A DNA stretch of 64,000 nt from Bosea sp. ANAM02 (GTDB lineage Bacteria; Pseudomonadota; Alphaproteobacteria; Rhizobiales; Beijerinckiaceae), in NCBI RefSeq assembly GCF_011764485.1, contig NZ_AP022848.1, positions 1,578,001 to 1,642,000 of the forward strand, read 5' to 3'. This document shows, in pieces, positions 18,357 to 26,684 of the stretch. The stretch's first letter is position 1. Every line of letters begins with the position of its first letter. Below the pieces are notes generated by a model. It worked only from the letters and a program-made list of their open reading frames with translations. It was not told the DNA's origin and did not search any database. The position numbers and the translations under genes were made by a program.

Positions 18357-18926
18357 GCTCGGGCATCCGCCCCTGACGATCCCGGAACCGCCAGACGTAT
18401 GATCCTCACCGCCAGCTACGGCGCCGTCCTCCTGCGGATCGCCTACGTTGTCGAGGCCATGGACAAGCTCAACTTTTAGAGCCTCGGCCTTGCGCGTGCA
18501 CGACCGCGCCAATGTTATCGCCTCGCAGATCCCCGAGACCGCCTCAGGGTAGGCCTCTGCCACCACCGGCCGGAGGAGGATCGCCTGCATCGCCTGCTAG
18601 GCGGCGAATGGCGTTGGACTGGGCAGACCGACCGGAAGCCGTCCTGCCCTCGCGCCTTCCCATCGGGAGACCGTCCCAAGAAGACAGCGACGACTGTTCG
18701 CGTCAGACGAAACGGAGGAGCTCCGTCCCCGGCTCGCCCACCTCGCAAAGCTCGGAAGACAGAGGGCTCGCCAGAGGGCGCCGTCCAAGAGGGCCGGCCC
18801 AAGATGCCAGCCTCCCATAAACGAAGATGCCGGCCACGAGGGACCGGCACCAGGGAGGCGTCAACGTGAGGGAGGCCGTCCAAGGGGACGATCCATCCCG
18901 GGCGCCATGCTGCGCCCCTCGGCCGC
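18357..18926. other. No clear gene; weak minus-strand frame at 18348-18590
   Basis: About 570 bp without a convincing gene. A minus-strand frame of 80 codons (starting MQAILLRPVVAEAYPE) has moderately protein-like composition but no family match and overlaps the inverted repeat, so it is noted only. A minor GC-rich hairpin (GCCGG...CCGGC) lies near 18829-18848. Confidence 0.35.
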
Positions 18927-19967
18927 TCAAGCCGAGGCGAATGCGGGGACCCAGTCGAAGCCCTGCTCGACGACGAGATCCCCAGGATCGGCGCGATCCC
19001 GGTTCTCCAGGACCCTCATGCCGAACGTGACGCCGATGGTCCGCTCTGGCCGCTCCCTCACGGGACGATCCGACCAGACCGCCCCAGGACCGGCCTTCAG
19101 GCGCCGGTAGAGCTCGGCGAACCCCGGCCCCAGGGCGCGCTTGTCTGGATCGGGCTCCCCCGGATCATCCCGGGACACTACGTCCACCAGCCGGAGGTTG
19201 ATCCCGCCATAGAGGCCGGACTGGACCGACCAGGGCTCGGCGCCGGAGGCACCGGCCGCGGCCGCCGCGAGGCAGAGGTCCCGGGCGGCGGCCAGGCGCA
19301 CGGCGAGCATTGTCGCATCGAGACCGCGCCAGCACAGCGCCGCGACGTCGTAGCCCGACATCACGTCGTCCCAGAAGCCGTGGACCAAGCCCTCGCACGC
19401 GAATGGCGCAATCCCGGCGAGGCGCCGGCGCTGCCACATCTGATAACCGGCGATGCGCAGCTCGCGCGGCACGAGGTCGAACCGGAAGTAGGGCGCGACC
19501 GTCGCGACCGCCGCACGCCCCGCCGGACCGAGGGCCGAGAGCTCGTCGCCGGCCGCCTCGGCATCCGACATCTGCAGGCGCTCCGCATCGGGATACCAGC
19601 CCTTCGGGACCTCGGCGTACGTCTTCGCGACGTAGGTCGCGATCGCCCGGTCGGACTTGATGCGCGCAGCCCAGGCCTTGGGGAAGTCCTTCGTCAAACG
19701 CTCGGCCGTGCCGTCGGGACGGGCCCGGATGATGGGCATGCCGAGGCGGCCGAGCGCGATGTCGACGGGGAGCATCCGGGGGATCGGCGGCTCCTTCCCC
19801 GTCGGGTCGACGAACCCGAGGGACTCGATCACCTCATGGGGCTCGAGCCTGGACATCGCGATGACCTGCTCCGACACGGGCTTCGCCCCCGCAAGAGGCG
19901 GCAGGCCGAGCTTCGCCCTCAGCACCCGACGGCGCAGGCCTTCCTTCGAGAGCTCGTTGGCGGACAC
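18927..19967 (-). CDS. Hypothetical protein, second gene of a two-gene operon
   Basis: A 346-aa soluble, largely helical protein that I do not recognise. Notable stretches are FPKAWAARIKSDRAIATYVA, FDLVPRELRIAGYQMWQRRR and a low-complexity Ala-rich segment before SGAEPWSVQSGLYGG. It starts 4 bp after the stop of the upstream 208-aa gene, so the two are one operon and probably act together. No transmembrane segments. Confidence 0.55.
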   Translation of the reverse strand: MSANELSKEGLRRRVLRAKLGLPPLAGAKPVSEQVIAMSRLEPHEVIESLGFVDPTGKEPPIPRMLPVDIALGRLGMPIIRARPDGTAERLTKDFPKAWAARIKSDRAIATYVAKTYAEVPKGWYPDAERLQMSDAEAAGDELSALGPAGRAAVATVAPYFRFDLVPRELRIAGYQMWQRRRLAGIAPFACEGLVHGFWDDVMSGYDVAALCWRGLDATMLAVRLAAARDLCLAAAAAGASGAEPWSVQSGLYGGINLRLVDVVSRDDPGEPDPDKRALGPGFAELYRRLKAGPGAVWSDRPVRERPERTIGVTFGMRVLENRDRADPGDLVVEQGFDWVPAFASA

Positions 19968-19971
19968 GGCG

Positions 19972-20598
19972 TCAGAAATCCTGCTGCGCCAGATCGTACT
20001 TGACCGCCGCCAAGATCATGGCGCGCTGCTTCCCCGTCACCTTCAGGGGAAGCGGAGCCGTCAGGCTCGGCTCCGTCTGCTCGGCATAGGCCAGATGCAG
20101 ACGCTCCAGGAACCGGTTGAACCCGATGTAGGCGCACTGCTGGTTCATGATCGCTCCCATCAGCTTCGCCGACGAGGTGATCTGACGCTCCAGCACCGCG
20201 CCCGAGATCGCGGACTTCGGCTTCGCGGCCTCGGCCTCGCCGTCCTCATCGTCCAACTCGGCCCCGGCGTCGTCCTTGCCGTCGCCCGCCCCCCAGTGGG
20301 CGACCCGCTTGCGCAAGGTCTCCTCGACCTGCCTCTGGAAGACGTCGGTCCGGCCGACAAGGAGGAAGACCTCCCAGATCGCATCCGCCACCTGGTCGGC
20401 GATCACATCCACCTCGGGGCCCTTCGGGACCAAGCCCGTCTCACGCGCCTTGCGCCTGTCGGCCTGATCGCCCATGACAGAGGCCGCATAGTCGAAGACG
20501 TCGGGCTTGATCTTCCCGAACTTCTGCTCGAGCGCGACCAAGCAAGCAGCACGCCGGCGATCGCGCGCATCCTTCACGAGCTTGAATTCGGCGATCAT
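19972..20598 (-). CDS. Hypothetical protein, first gene of a two-gene operon
   Basis: A 208-aa soluble protein with a basic N-terminus (DARDRRRAACLVALEQKFG), an acidic linker (GAELDDEDGEAEAAKPK) and a C-terminal helical part (GFNRFLERLHLAYAEQ). No family recognised. It heads the operon and is divergent from the 21453 gene across an 850-bp non-coding block. Confidence 0.55.
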   Translation of the reverse strand: MIAEFKLVKDARDRRRAACLVALEQKFGKIKPDVFDYAASVMGDQADRRKARETGLVPKGPEVDVIADQVADAIWEVFLLVGRTDVFQRQVEETLRKRVAHWGAGDGKDDAGAELDDEDGEAEAAKPKSAISGAVLERQITSSAKLMGAIMNQQCAYIGFNRFLERLHLAYAEQTEPSLTAPLPLKVTGKQRAMILAAVKYDLAQQDF

Positions 20599-21452
20599 GG
20601 AAGCCTCCGATTTTGATTCTCGTCACGGAGTATAGCAGCCCTATACGGGCCCGTAGACCGGCGACAAAGAAAATTGTCGTTTTTGGATAAAATCGCCTCT
20701 CCTGAGTCTGTGCAGCCTTCGGAGGCGCTTGTAGGCCGCAAACAATATCGGAGCGGACCTACAAAGGGGACCTCTGTCGAAAATGACAGGATTCCGGCAT
20801 ACAGGGGATCAAAGCCTGCCTACCACGACAGGCTGTATGCCGACTACAGGCCGTTAAAGGCCTACGAACTGCGGTTTCACGCTGTCCGGGGCTCTACCAC
20901 GAGCCTAAGAAAAAAACCCTCCAGTGCGTCCTGAAAAGGGCAAGCCCATCGCTCTACAACGCGCTTTTTCAAGGACTTACATTACAGGCTAGGAGTCAGA
21001 GAGCTACAACGCTCATAGCCTGTCAGAGGAGGGGAAAGGAGGGCACGACATACAAAGTTGCAGCACTGGCTTCTCCACCGCGTCAACTTCGTCGGAAGTT
21101 GCGCTCCCGCTTACTTCCCCGTGCTCTCCGAGGGGTCCTGCAGACGGCGGATCGGGGCGCTTCGCGGCCGCCGATCAAGGGCTCCCGAGACGGTCCAAGG
21201 ACCTCAATCCCGCGCGTCTCGTTCCGAGCCGCACCACCCTGACAGGGCGGTGGCAGGTTTGTCGAGAGTTTAGGGGAATGCCCCGGCAGGTCGGAGGCGA
21301 AACCTCCTCGGAGCCGGGCCATTCCCGGCCTTTCAGGCCCAAAAGGCTGCCGCGAGGGGCCATCTGGACGATCCCGACAGGATTCGCCCGAGGCCGCCGC
21401 GGCAGGCAGAATGCGCTTGACACACTGATTCGCGCCTACGGGCGATCCGAGG
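20599..21452. other. 850-bp non-coding block with recurring CTACA/TACAGGC words and hairpins
   Basis: The first part (20640-21030) is less GC-rich than its surroundings and repeatedly shows CTACA or its complement (cttgtaggcc, acctacaaag, gactacaggc, gctctacaac, agctacaacg, attacaggct). No precise iteron spacing could be fixed. The second part contains stems such as CCACCCT-GAC-AGGGCGGTGG near 21230 and GGAGG-CGAAA-CCTCC near 21295. A perfect TTGACA lies at about 21418 upstream of the next gene, without a clear -10. It may be a replication origin, a regulatory region or a structured leader. Confidence 0.4.
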
Positions 21453-22595
21453 ATGACCATGGCCCGCAAGCCCAAGACCGAGCGTCTACCGACCGTCAAG
21501 CCGGTGCGCAAGAAGCGCGCTCCCAAGGAGCCGACGAAGATCGTCATCAAGGGTCACCAGACCTTCGAGCACCTAGGCATGATCGCGACGATGATCGACG
21601 GCGTCGTCCATTTCTTCGACCGTTCCTACGCAAGGAGCGTCGGTCGCGTCGAGAACATGATCGGCAAGACGATCAACGAAAATATCGTTGAATTAGAAGG
21701 ATATGGAACACTTAAACTAGTAGTTGACGTGTTCTCCATAGGCGGGAACGGAGCCGAGATCCCGATGAAGGCATGCTGGCTCAATCCCGACCAGATGATG
21801 ATCCTTCTGATGCTCTCCCGCACGCCGGCGGGCAAGGCCATGCGGCGCAAGATGGTCGACCTGAAGAATGCCATCCGCGACGGCCGCCTCGTCTACGCCG
21901 ACGGCGGCCTCGTGACCTCCGAGCCCGCCAAGTCCGCAGGCACGGCCGTCGTTCCGGCCCGCTTCGTCCCCGCCCAATCAAGATGGTCTGACGAAGCAGA
22001 GTTCGACACGATCGAGGCCCAGGACAGGCGCGCCAGAGGGATCCACAATCCCACGCCCTTCCTCGTCGATACAAGGAATGCGCTCCGCATCCGCTACGAC
22101 CACTTCGCCCGCCGCGTCGACATTCCCATGCGCAGCGTCTGGCTTTCGTTCAGGGACGCCCGAGACGCCCTTGCGAAGCTCGCGCCGATCCTCACCAGAA
22201 AGGAGGACGGTCCGCTGCCGTACTCCCAGATGGACGGGGGCTGCCACGAGGCCATCTACCTGACGCTCGGCCAGGCCCACCACTTGTGTCTGGACCTCGA
22301 CGTCGAGCACCACTGGCAGTCCGTGATCGCGGCCTTCGAGGCGTACAACGCTTTCCTGACCGGCGAGACCGAGCAGGAGATCGCCTGGCGCAAGAGCCGA
22401 GAGGCCGATGCCGCGCGGCTGGCGGCGACGCCCACGACCTTCGGCCTGATCGAGAGCATGACGACCCGGACGGAAAGCGCCTCGGCACAGGTTTCGGGCA
22501 GCGTAGACGCTCTCGCCGAAGCCGTCGCAAAGATGTCGGGCCTCCTGACGGCAAGCCTCGAGCAGCAGGCGAAGAGGAAGTGGCCAGTCGCTTAG
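21453..22595 (+). CDS. Rha-like phage/plasmid regulatory protein (putative), two-part
   Basis: A 380-aa protein. A Lys/Arg-rich start (RKPKTERLPTVKPVRKKRA) is followed by about 120 residues containing HFFDRSYARSVGRVENMIG and CWLNPDQMMILLMLSRTPA-G-AMRRKMVDLKNAI, a pattern like phage Rha/Bro-type regulators. The second half (FLVDTRNALRIRYDHFARR, LTLGQAHHLCLDLDVEHHW) is a further unrecognised domain ending in a coiled coil (SVDALAEAVAKMSGLL). A ~60-base AT-rich patch (about 21676-21736) breaks the otherwise GC-rich codon use. Confidence 0.5.
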   Translation: MTMARKPKTERLPTVKPVRKKRAPKEPTKIVIKGHQTFEHLGMIATMIDGVVHFFDRSYARSVGRVENMIGKTINENIVELEGYGTLKLVVDVFSIGGNGAEIPMKACWLNPDQMMILLMLSRTPAGKAMRRKMVDLKNAIRDGRLVYADGGLVTSEPAKSAGTAVVPARFVPAQSRWSDEAEFDTIEAQDRRARGIHNPTPFLVDTRNALRIRYDHFARRVDIPMRSVWLSFRDARDALAKLAPILTRKEDGPLPYSQMDGGCHEAIYLTLGQAHHLCLDLDVEHHWQSVIAAFEAYNAFLTGETEQEIAWRKSREADAARLAATPTTFGLIESMTTRTESASAQVSGSVDALAEAVAKMSGLLTASLEQQAKRKWPVA

Positions 22596-22959
22596 GACGA
22601 GCCCTTCTCTCGTGCCACGCAGAAAACGGGCCGCCCAAGGATCGCCCAGGATCCGTGGTCTCACCATGACCGAATCCGTCATAGCCAGCACAGCCGTCGT
22701 GCCCGAAACGAGCTCGCAGGATCATGCGGCCAACAAACTCCGCGACACGGGCCCCGAGATGAAGGTCCACCGCTGGCTACGCGATGGCACTGCTAGAACC
22801 TAAGGCGGAAGCCGATTGCCGGCCGCTGCCTTAGATAACCAGAATGCCATTGAAGCTAACCTCGCTCAGCTCTTTTGGTCTCTTGCGCGCCATCAGCGGA
22901 CGATCGGTGCTTGTCCGGAGACCGACTCAAACTCGTGTGCCTCGCCGAGCCAACTCGCG
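22596..22959. other. Spacer with one short frame (22666-22803)
   Basis: No full gene. The frame at 22666-22803 would give 45 aa ending KLRDTGPEMKVHRWLRDG, which faintly resembles the start of Vsr-type endonucleases (DTGPE), but has no body. 22804-22959 shows nothing; it is the 3' side of the MFS gene. Confidence 0.3.
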
Positions 22960-24156
22960 TTATTTGCCGAGCTGTGCTTCTAATCCTTTTGGCGCCTGTC
23001 GGTCAGACAAGACCAGCAGCAGCCCCATCGTCGCAGCCAAGCCACCGATCAGGAAGATCGACGCATAGCCCGTTCGGTCGGCGAGCGCACCGGCAAGCGG
23101 CCCGGTCGCGCCATAGGCGAGGTCCTGGAAGGCTGCAAACCCACCGACCGCGGTTCCGCGCATATGAGGCTGAACGCGCTTGACCACCTCCGAGCCCATG
23201 GCCGGGAACACCATCGAGCAGCCGATCCCCGTCAGCAGGGCACCCGCGAGCGCGGCGTAAGGGCCGGGCGCGAGCCAGATGAGATACTGGCCGCAGGCCT
23301 CCACGCAAAGCGACGCGATCGCGACGGGCCGTCCGCCGATCCGGTCCGGGAGATGGCCGCAGAGCAGACGCATGGCGACGAAGCCGGTGCCGAAGAAGGT
23401 CAGGCCGAGGCTCGCATGCGCCCATCCCTTGCTCAACACATAGAGCGAGAAGAAGGCCCCCAGCGCCGCAAAGCCCACACCCTGCAGTCCGACCGCCAGG
23501 CCGGGGCGCCAGATCTGGCCGATGATCGTCCAGAACGACTGCCGCTGCCCAACGTGCGGCCCCACAGCCGGTAGCCGATGAATGGCGAGCAACCCAGCGA
23601 TTGGCAGGAGCGAGCAGACGAGCATCAGCCCGCCGAAGCCGAAACGGTCGAGCAAGGCTAGGCCGAGCGGCCCACCGGCCGCGAAGGCGCCATACATGCC
23701 CATTCCGACGAGGGAGATCACCAGGCCGGAACGGGCCTGGCCCATCACGCCGATGGCCCAGCCGATCATACCGACCATCGCAACGCTTTCGCCGACACCG
23801 AGCAGCAGGCGCCCGGCGATCAGCACGGCATAGCTTGCCGTCGTTGAGAAGCCTGTCCAGCTGGCTGCCAGGCAGATCACCCCCGCCGCAGCATAGATGA
23901 CCAGGCCGCGCTGCATGCACTGCTTGCCGCCGAGCCGGTCGGCCCAGGCGCCTGCCCGGCCACGGGTCAGGATCGTCGAGAGGAAAGCGATGCCGACCGC
24001 TAGGCCGCCATAGGTATTGTCGAAGCCCAGCCCCTGCACGACATGCACGGGCACGGCCGGCAGCGACATCGCGACGGTCAGGTAGGAGAGGAACAGTGGG
24101 CCCGTCAGGGCAAGCACGCGGCGATAGGCCAGATCGGGCCGATCCGTGTCGGTCAT
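22960..24156 (-). CDS. MFS efflux transporter
   Basis: A 398-aa major facilitator with about 12 hydrophobic helices and the family loop between TM2 and TM3 (RGRAGAWADRLGGKQC). Motif LLLGVGESVAMVGMIGW is in the fifth helix region and the second-half repeat loop is LCGHLPDRIGGRPVA. It resembles YhhS/arabinose-type exporters. It is the last gene of a three-gene operon (O-methyltransferase, SDR, MFS) divergent from a TetR regulator, a layout common for inducible efflux. Substrate unknown. Confidence 0.88.
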   Translation of the reverse strand: MTDTDRPDLAYRRVLALTGPLFLSYLTVAMSLPAVPVHVVQGLGFDNTYGGLAVGIAFLSTILTRGRAGAWADRLGGKQCMQRGLVIYAAAGVICLAASWTGFSTTASYAVLIAGRLLLGVGESVAMVGMIGWAIGVMGQARSGLVISLVGMGMYGAFAAGGPLGLALLDRFGFGGLMLVCSLLPIAGLLAIHRLPAVGPHVGQRQSFWTIIGQIWRPGLAVGLQGVGFAALGAFFSLYVLSKGWAHASLGLTFFGTGFVAMRLLCGHLPDRIGGRPVAIASLCVEACGQYLIWLAPGPYAALAGALLTGIGCSMVFPAMGSEVVKRVQPHMRGTAVGGFAAFQDLAYGATGPLAGALADRTGYASIFLIGGLAATMGLLLVLSDRQAPKGLEAQLGK

Positions 24157-24197
24157 TTTCTTGATCTCTGCTTGGAAGTCGATTTCGCTTCCCGGGC

Positions 24198-25076
24198 TCA
24201 GGCGGCGTAGTAGTCCGCACGGTCGAGCTCGGCGATGAGGCTGGGGCCGGACGGCTCCCAGCCGAGCCGTGAGCGGGTGACTTCACTCGATGCGGCCATC
24301 GATGCCGCCACCATCATGGCAAATCCGCCAAAATGCTCGCGTTGCCGGGCTTCGACCGGGAGCCCGAGCTGACGACCGATCGCCGCGGCAATATCCCGGA
24401 ACGGCACGGCCTCGTCGGCAACGGCATGGTAGACGGGCTCGGTCGCGCCCCTTTCGAGCGCGAGCCGATAGACCCTGGCCGCATCGGACCGATGCACGCC
24501 CGACCAGCAATTCGAGCTATCGCCGATATAGGCTGAGACGCCGGTTTCGCGCGCCAGACGAGCGAGCATCGCGACGAAGCCGTAGTCGCCGAGACCATGA
24601 ACCGACGGGGCCAGCCGGATCGTCGCCGCTCTTGCGCCGCGCTCGGCAAGTGCTCTAGCGGCGGTCTCGGATCGTCGCGGGGAGCCGGATGTCGGGCGAT
24701 CGGCCTCCGTCGCACCCTGCTGCAGTCCCGAGAGACCGGAACTTACCAGGAGCGGGCGATCAGAACCGAGCAATGCCTGTCCCAGCGCCTCGATGGCCCG
24801 TTCGTCCTGGGCGGCATTCACGGGGAACAGGGAAAAATCCTTCAGGAAGTCATGGTTGAAAGCGGTATGGACCACCGCATCGGCTCGTGACGCCGCGCTC
24901 TGGAGAACATCCAGGTCGTCGAGCGTGCCCGGCACGATCTCCACGCCATTGGCAGAGAGCGCCGACGCTTTCTCGATCGATCGCGCGAGCGCGGTCACGC
25001 GGTGTCCGGCCCCGAGAAGATCGGCGACGACGGCGGAGCCGACCCAGCCGGTCGCTCCCGTTACGAAAACATTCAT
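24198..25076 (-). CDS. Extended SDR: NAD(P)-dependent epimerase/reductase
   Basis: A 292-aa Rossmann-fold protein. The dinucleotide-binding motif is VTGATGWVGSAVV at the N-terminus, an acidic DDLD loop follows, and later motifs include VHTAFNHDFLKDF and RLAPSVHGLGDYGFVA. The canonical YxxxK active site is not clearly visible, as in several atypical SDRs. It lies 17 bp after the O-methyltransferase and 41 bp before the MFS gene on the same strand, under likely TetR control. Confidence 0.85.
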   Translation of the reverse strand: MNVFVTGATGWVGSAVVADLLGAGHRVTALARSIEKASALSANGVEIVPGTLDDLDVLQSAASRADAVVHTAFNHDFLKDFSLFPVNAAQDERAIEALGQALLGSDRPLLVSSGLSGLQQGATEADRPTSGSPRRSETAARALAERGARAATIRLAPSVHGLGDYGFVAMLARLARETGVSAYIGDSSNCWSGVHRSDAARVYRLALERGATEPVYHAVADEAVPFRDIAAAIGRQLGLPVEARQREHFGGFAMMVAASMAASSEVTRSRLGWEPSGPSLIAELDRADYYAA

Positions 25077-25093
25077 GGTCGTTTCCTTGCGGC

Positions 25094-25750
25094 TTAGCCG
25101 ATGCGCATCGACAATTCGACGTCCTCGGCGAAAGGGGCGGACAGGTAGCCTCTGCCTGACGCTCGCATGCGCTGCAGGTAGTTCGGGCTGTGATCGGCAT
25201 TGTCCGCGACGATGAGCGAACCGGGGCGAAGGTTGCCTTCGATCAGATCGAGGATCTCGGGATAGAGCGACTTGGCGCCGTCGAGCAGCAGCAGGTCGAC
25301 CTGTTCGGGCAGATTGGCGGCGAGCGTCTTCAACGCATCGCCTTCCCGGATCTCGACGAGGTCGGCGAGGCCGCCGGCTTCAAGATGCTTGCGCGCCTGA
25401 GCCACCTTGGAAGGCTCGAACTCGGTGGTGATCAGGCGTCCCCCGCCATTGTCGCGCAGGGCGGCGGCGAGATGCAGGGTCGAGATGCCGAAGGACGTGC
25501 CGAATTCGATGATCGTCCGGGCCCGGCTGCTCCGGGCGAGCATGTAGAGCAGCATGCCGGTCTCCCGCGAGACCGAAAGCCAGAGATCCTTCAGGCGACC
25601 ATAGAGATCGAGATACTCGGTCTTGCTGCGCATCAGGCGCTCGCGCTCATCGCGGGAGAAGCCGGCGAATGCCGAGCTCGGAGCTACATCCGCCTGCGCG
25701 AACAGATGGTCGAGAAGAGGCGCCAGCGGCGCATCTGTCAGGGTCGTCAT
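25094..25750 (-). CDS. SAM-dependent O-methyltransferase (class I)
   Basis: A 218-aa methyltransferase. The SAM-binding motif is IIEFGTSFGISTLHLAAAL, followed by the acidic ITTEFEPSK and motif LLLLDGAKSLYPEILDLIE, as in COMT/caffeoyl-CoA-type enzymes. The ATG at 25750 (MTTLTDAPLAP) with GGAG upstream is used; a longer frame begins inside the operator region and is rejected. First gene of the operon divergent from tetR. Confidence 0.88.
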   Translation of the reverse strand: MTTLTDAPLAPLLDHLFAQADVAPSSAFAGFSRDERERLMRSKTEYLDLYGRLKDLWLSVSRETGMLLYMLARSSRARTIIEFGTSFGISTLHLAAALRDNGGGRLITTEFEPSKVAQARKHLEAGGLADLVEIREGDALKTLAANLPEQVDLLLLDGAKSLYPEILDLIEGNLRPGSLIVADNADHSPNYLQRMRASGRGYLSAPFAEDVELSMRIG

Positions 25751-25799
25751 GGAAGGCTCCGAGGGAAAAAGGGTTGCTGCTTGTCTCGGAGCCGAAAAT

Positions 25800-25812
25800 A
25801 CGAATAATTCGT
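25800..25812. promoter_or_regulatory. Probable TetR operator
   Basis: A perfect 13-bp palindrome, ACGAAT-A-ATTCGT, in the 94-bp divergent gap between the O-methyltransferase and tetR genes, with the partial copy TATTCGCA 18 bases on. Position and symmetry fit autoregulation by the adjacent TetR protein. Confidence 0.6.
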
Positions 25813-25844
25813 CGCGTTTTCTATTCGCATTGCCGGAGCGCGTC

Positions 25845-26468
25845 ATGGCCGAGCGGCCAACATCCCGAATTTCCTCACGAAAAGCGCCGAAGCAAGCCCG
25901 CTCGACGGAGCTTGTTTCAGCGATTCTGGAGGCTGCTGTTCACGTTCTGGCGCAGGAGGGCGCGCAGCGCTTCACAACCGCCCGCGTAGCGGAGAAGGCG
26001 GGCGTCAGCGTCGGCTCCCTTTATCAATACTTCCCCAATAAGGCGGCGATCCTCTTCCGACTGCAGAGCGACGAGTGGCGGCAGACGCACGAGATGCTCA
26101 CCAACATTCTCGGCGATGCTGCGAAGCCTCCGCTCACCAGGCTTCGCGACCTGGTTCACGCCTTTATCCGTTCCGAGTGCGAAGAGGCCGCTGTGCGAGG
26201 AGCGCTCGATGATGCAGCCCCACTTTACCGCGACGCACCCGAGGCGAAGGAGGCTCGTGCCGCAGGCGCGCGCCTGTTCAAGAGGTTCATGGAGGAGGCA
26301 TTGCCGGTTGCCTCAGCCAGCGAGCGCGCACTGGCTGGAAATCTGATCATCACAACCATGAGCGCGGTCGGCAAGGAATTTTCGGAATTACCGAGGACCG
26401 ACGCCGAGATTCAGGTGTATGCTGACGGCCTCGCCGATATGTTCTGCGCCTATCTCGGCGCCAACTAA
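25845..26468 (+). CDS. TetR/AcrR-family transcriptional regulator
   Basis: A 207-aa repressor. The N-terminal HTH is clear: KQARSTELVSAILEAAVHVL, GAQRFTTARVAEKAGVSVGS and LYQYFPNKAAIL. The C-terminal ligand-binding half is variable. ATG 25845 is preceded by GGAG; the much longer open frame upstream overlaps the divergent gene and is rejected. It likely controls the divergent O-methyltransferase/SDR/MFS operon. Confidence 0.92.
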   Translation: MAERPTSRISSRKAPKQARSTELVSAILEAAVHVLAQEGAQRFTTARVAEKAGVSVGSLYQYFPNKAAILFRLQSDEWRQTHEMLTNILGDAAKPPLTRLRDLVHAFIRSECEEAAVRGALDDAAPLYRDAPEAKEARAAGARLFKRFMEEALPVASASERALAGNLIITTMSAVGKEFSELPRTDAEIQVYADGLADMFCAYLGAN

Positions 26469-26534
26469 ACGCCTAGAAGAAGAGTTCAGCGAAGAACAGC
26501 GGAACAGCAATCCCTCTCTTCCACTAGAGCCGCT

Positions 26535-26620
26535 CCGGGCGCAATGCGCCAATTGCGGACGTTCGAGCCTCGCAGGAAGTGGACATTGCTAAGGCAGGGG
26601 TGTTCCTGACGGCTCCCGGC
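26535..26620. repeat. Degenerate copy of a dispersed GGACGTTCG/GGACATTG element
   Basis: Between tetR and the amine oxidase gene. It carries the words ATTGCGGACGTTCG and GAAGTGGACATTGCT about 25 bases apart. Related words occur at 3300-3350 and 40960-41070. The remaining 26469-26684 contains no gene. Confidence 0.45.
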
Positions 26621-26684
26621 CAAATCCGTCCCCTGTCTAATAATACAATTGCGTTATACTGCGAATAACGAGATGTGCTAATAA

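Noticed and set aside
18515..18883. A 122-codon minus-strand frame
   Set aside because: Low-complexity Arg/Ser/Gly content, no ribosome site and no resemblance to a family.
20674..20934. An 86-codon frame in the repeat-rich block
   Set aside because: It runs through the CTACA-word region, lacks a ribosome site, and its protein looks random.
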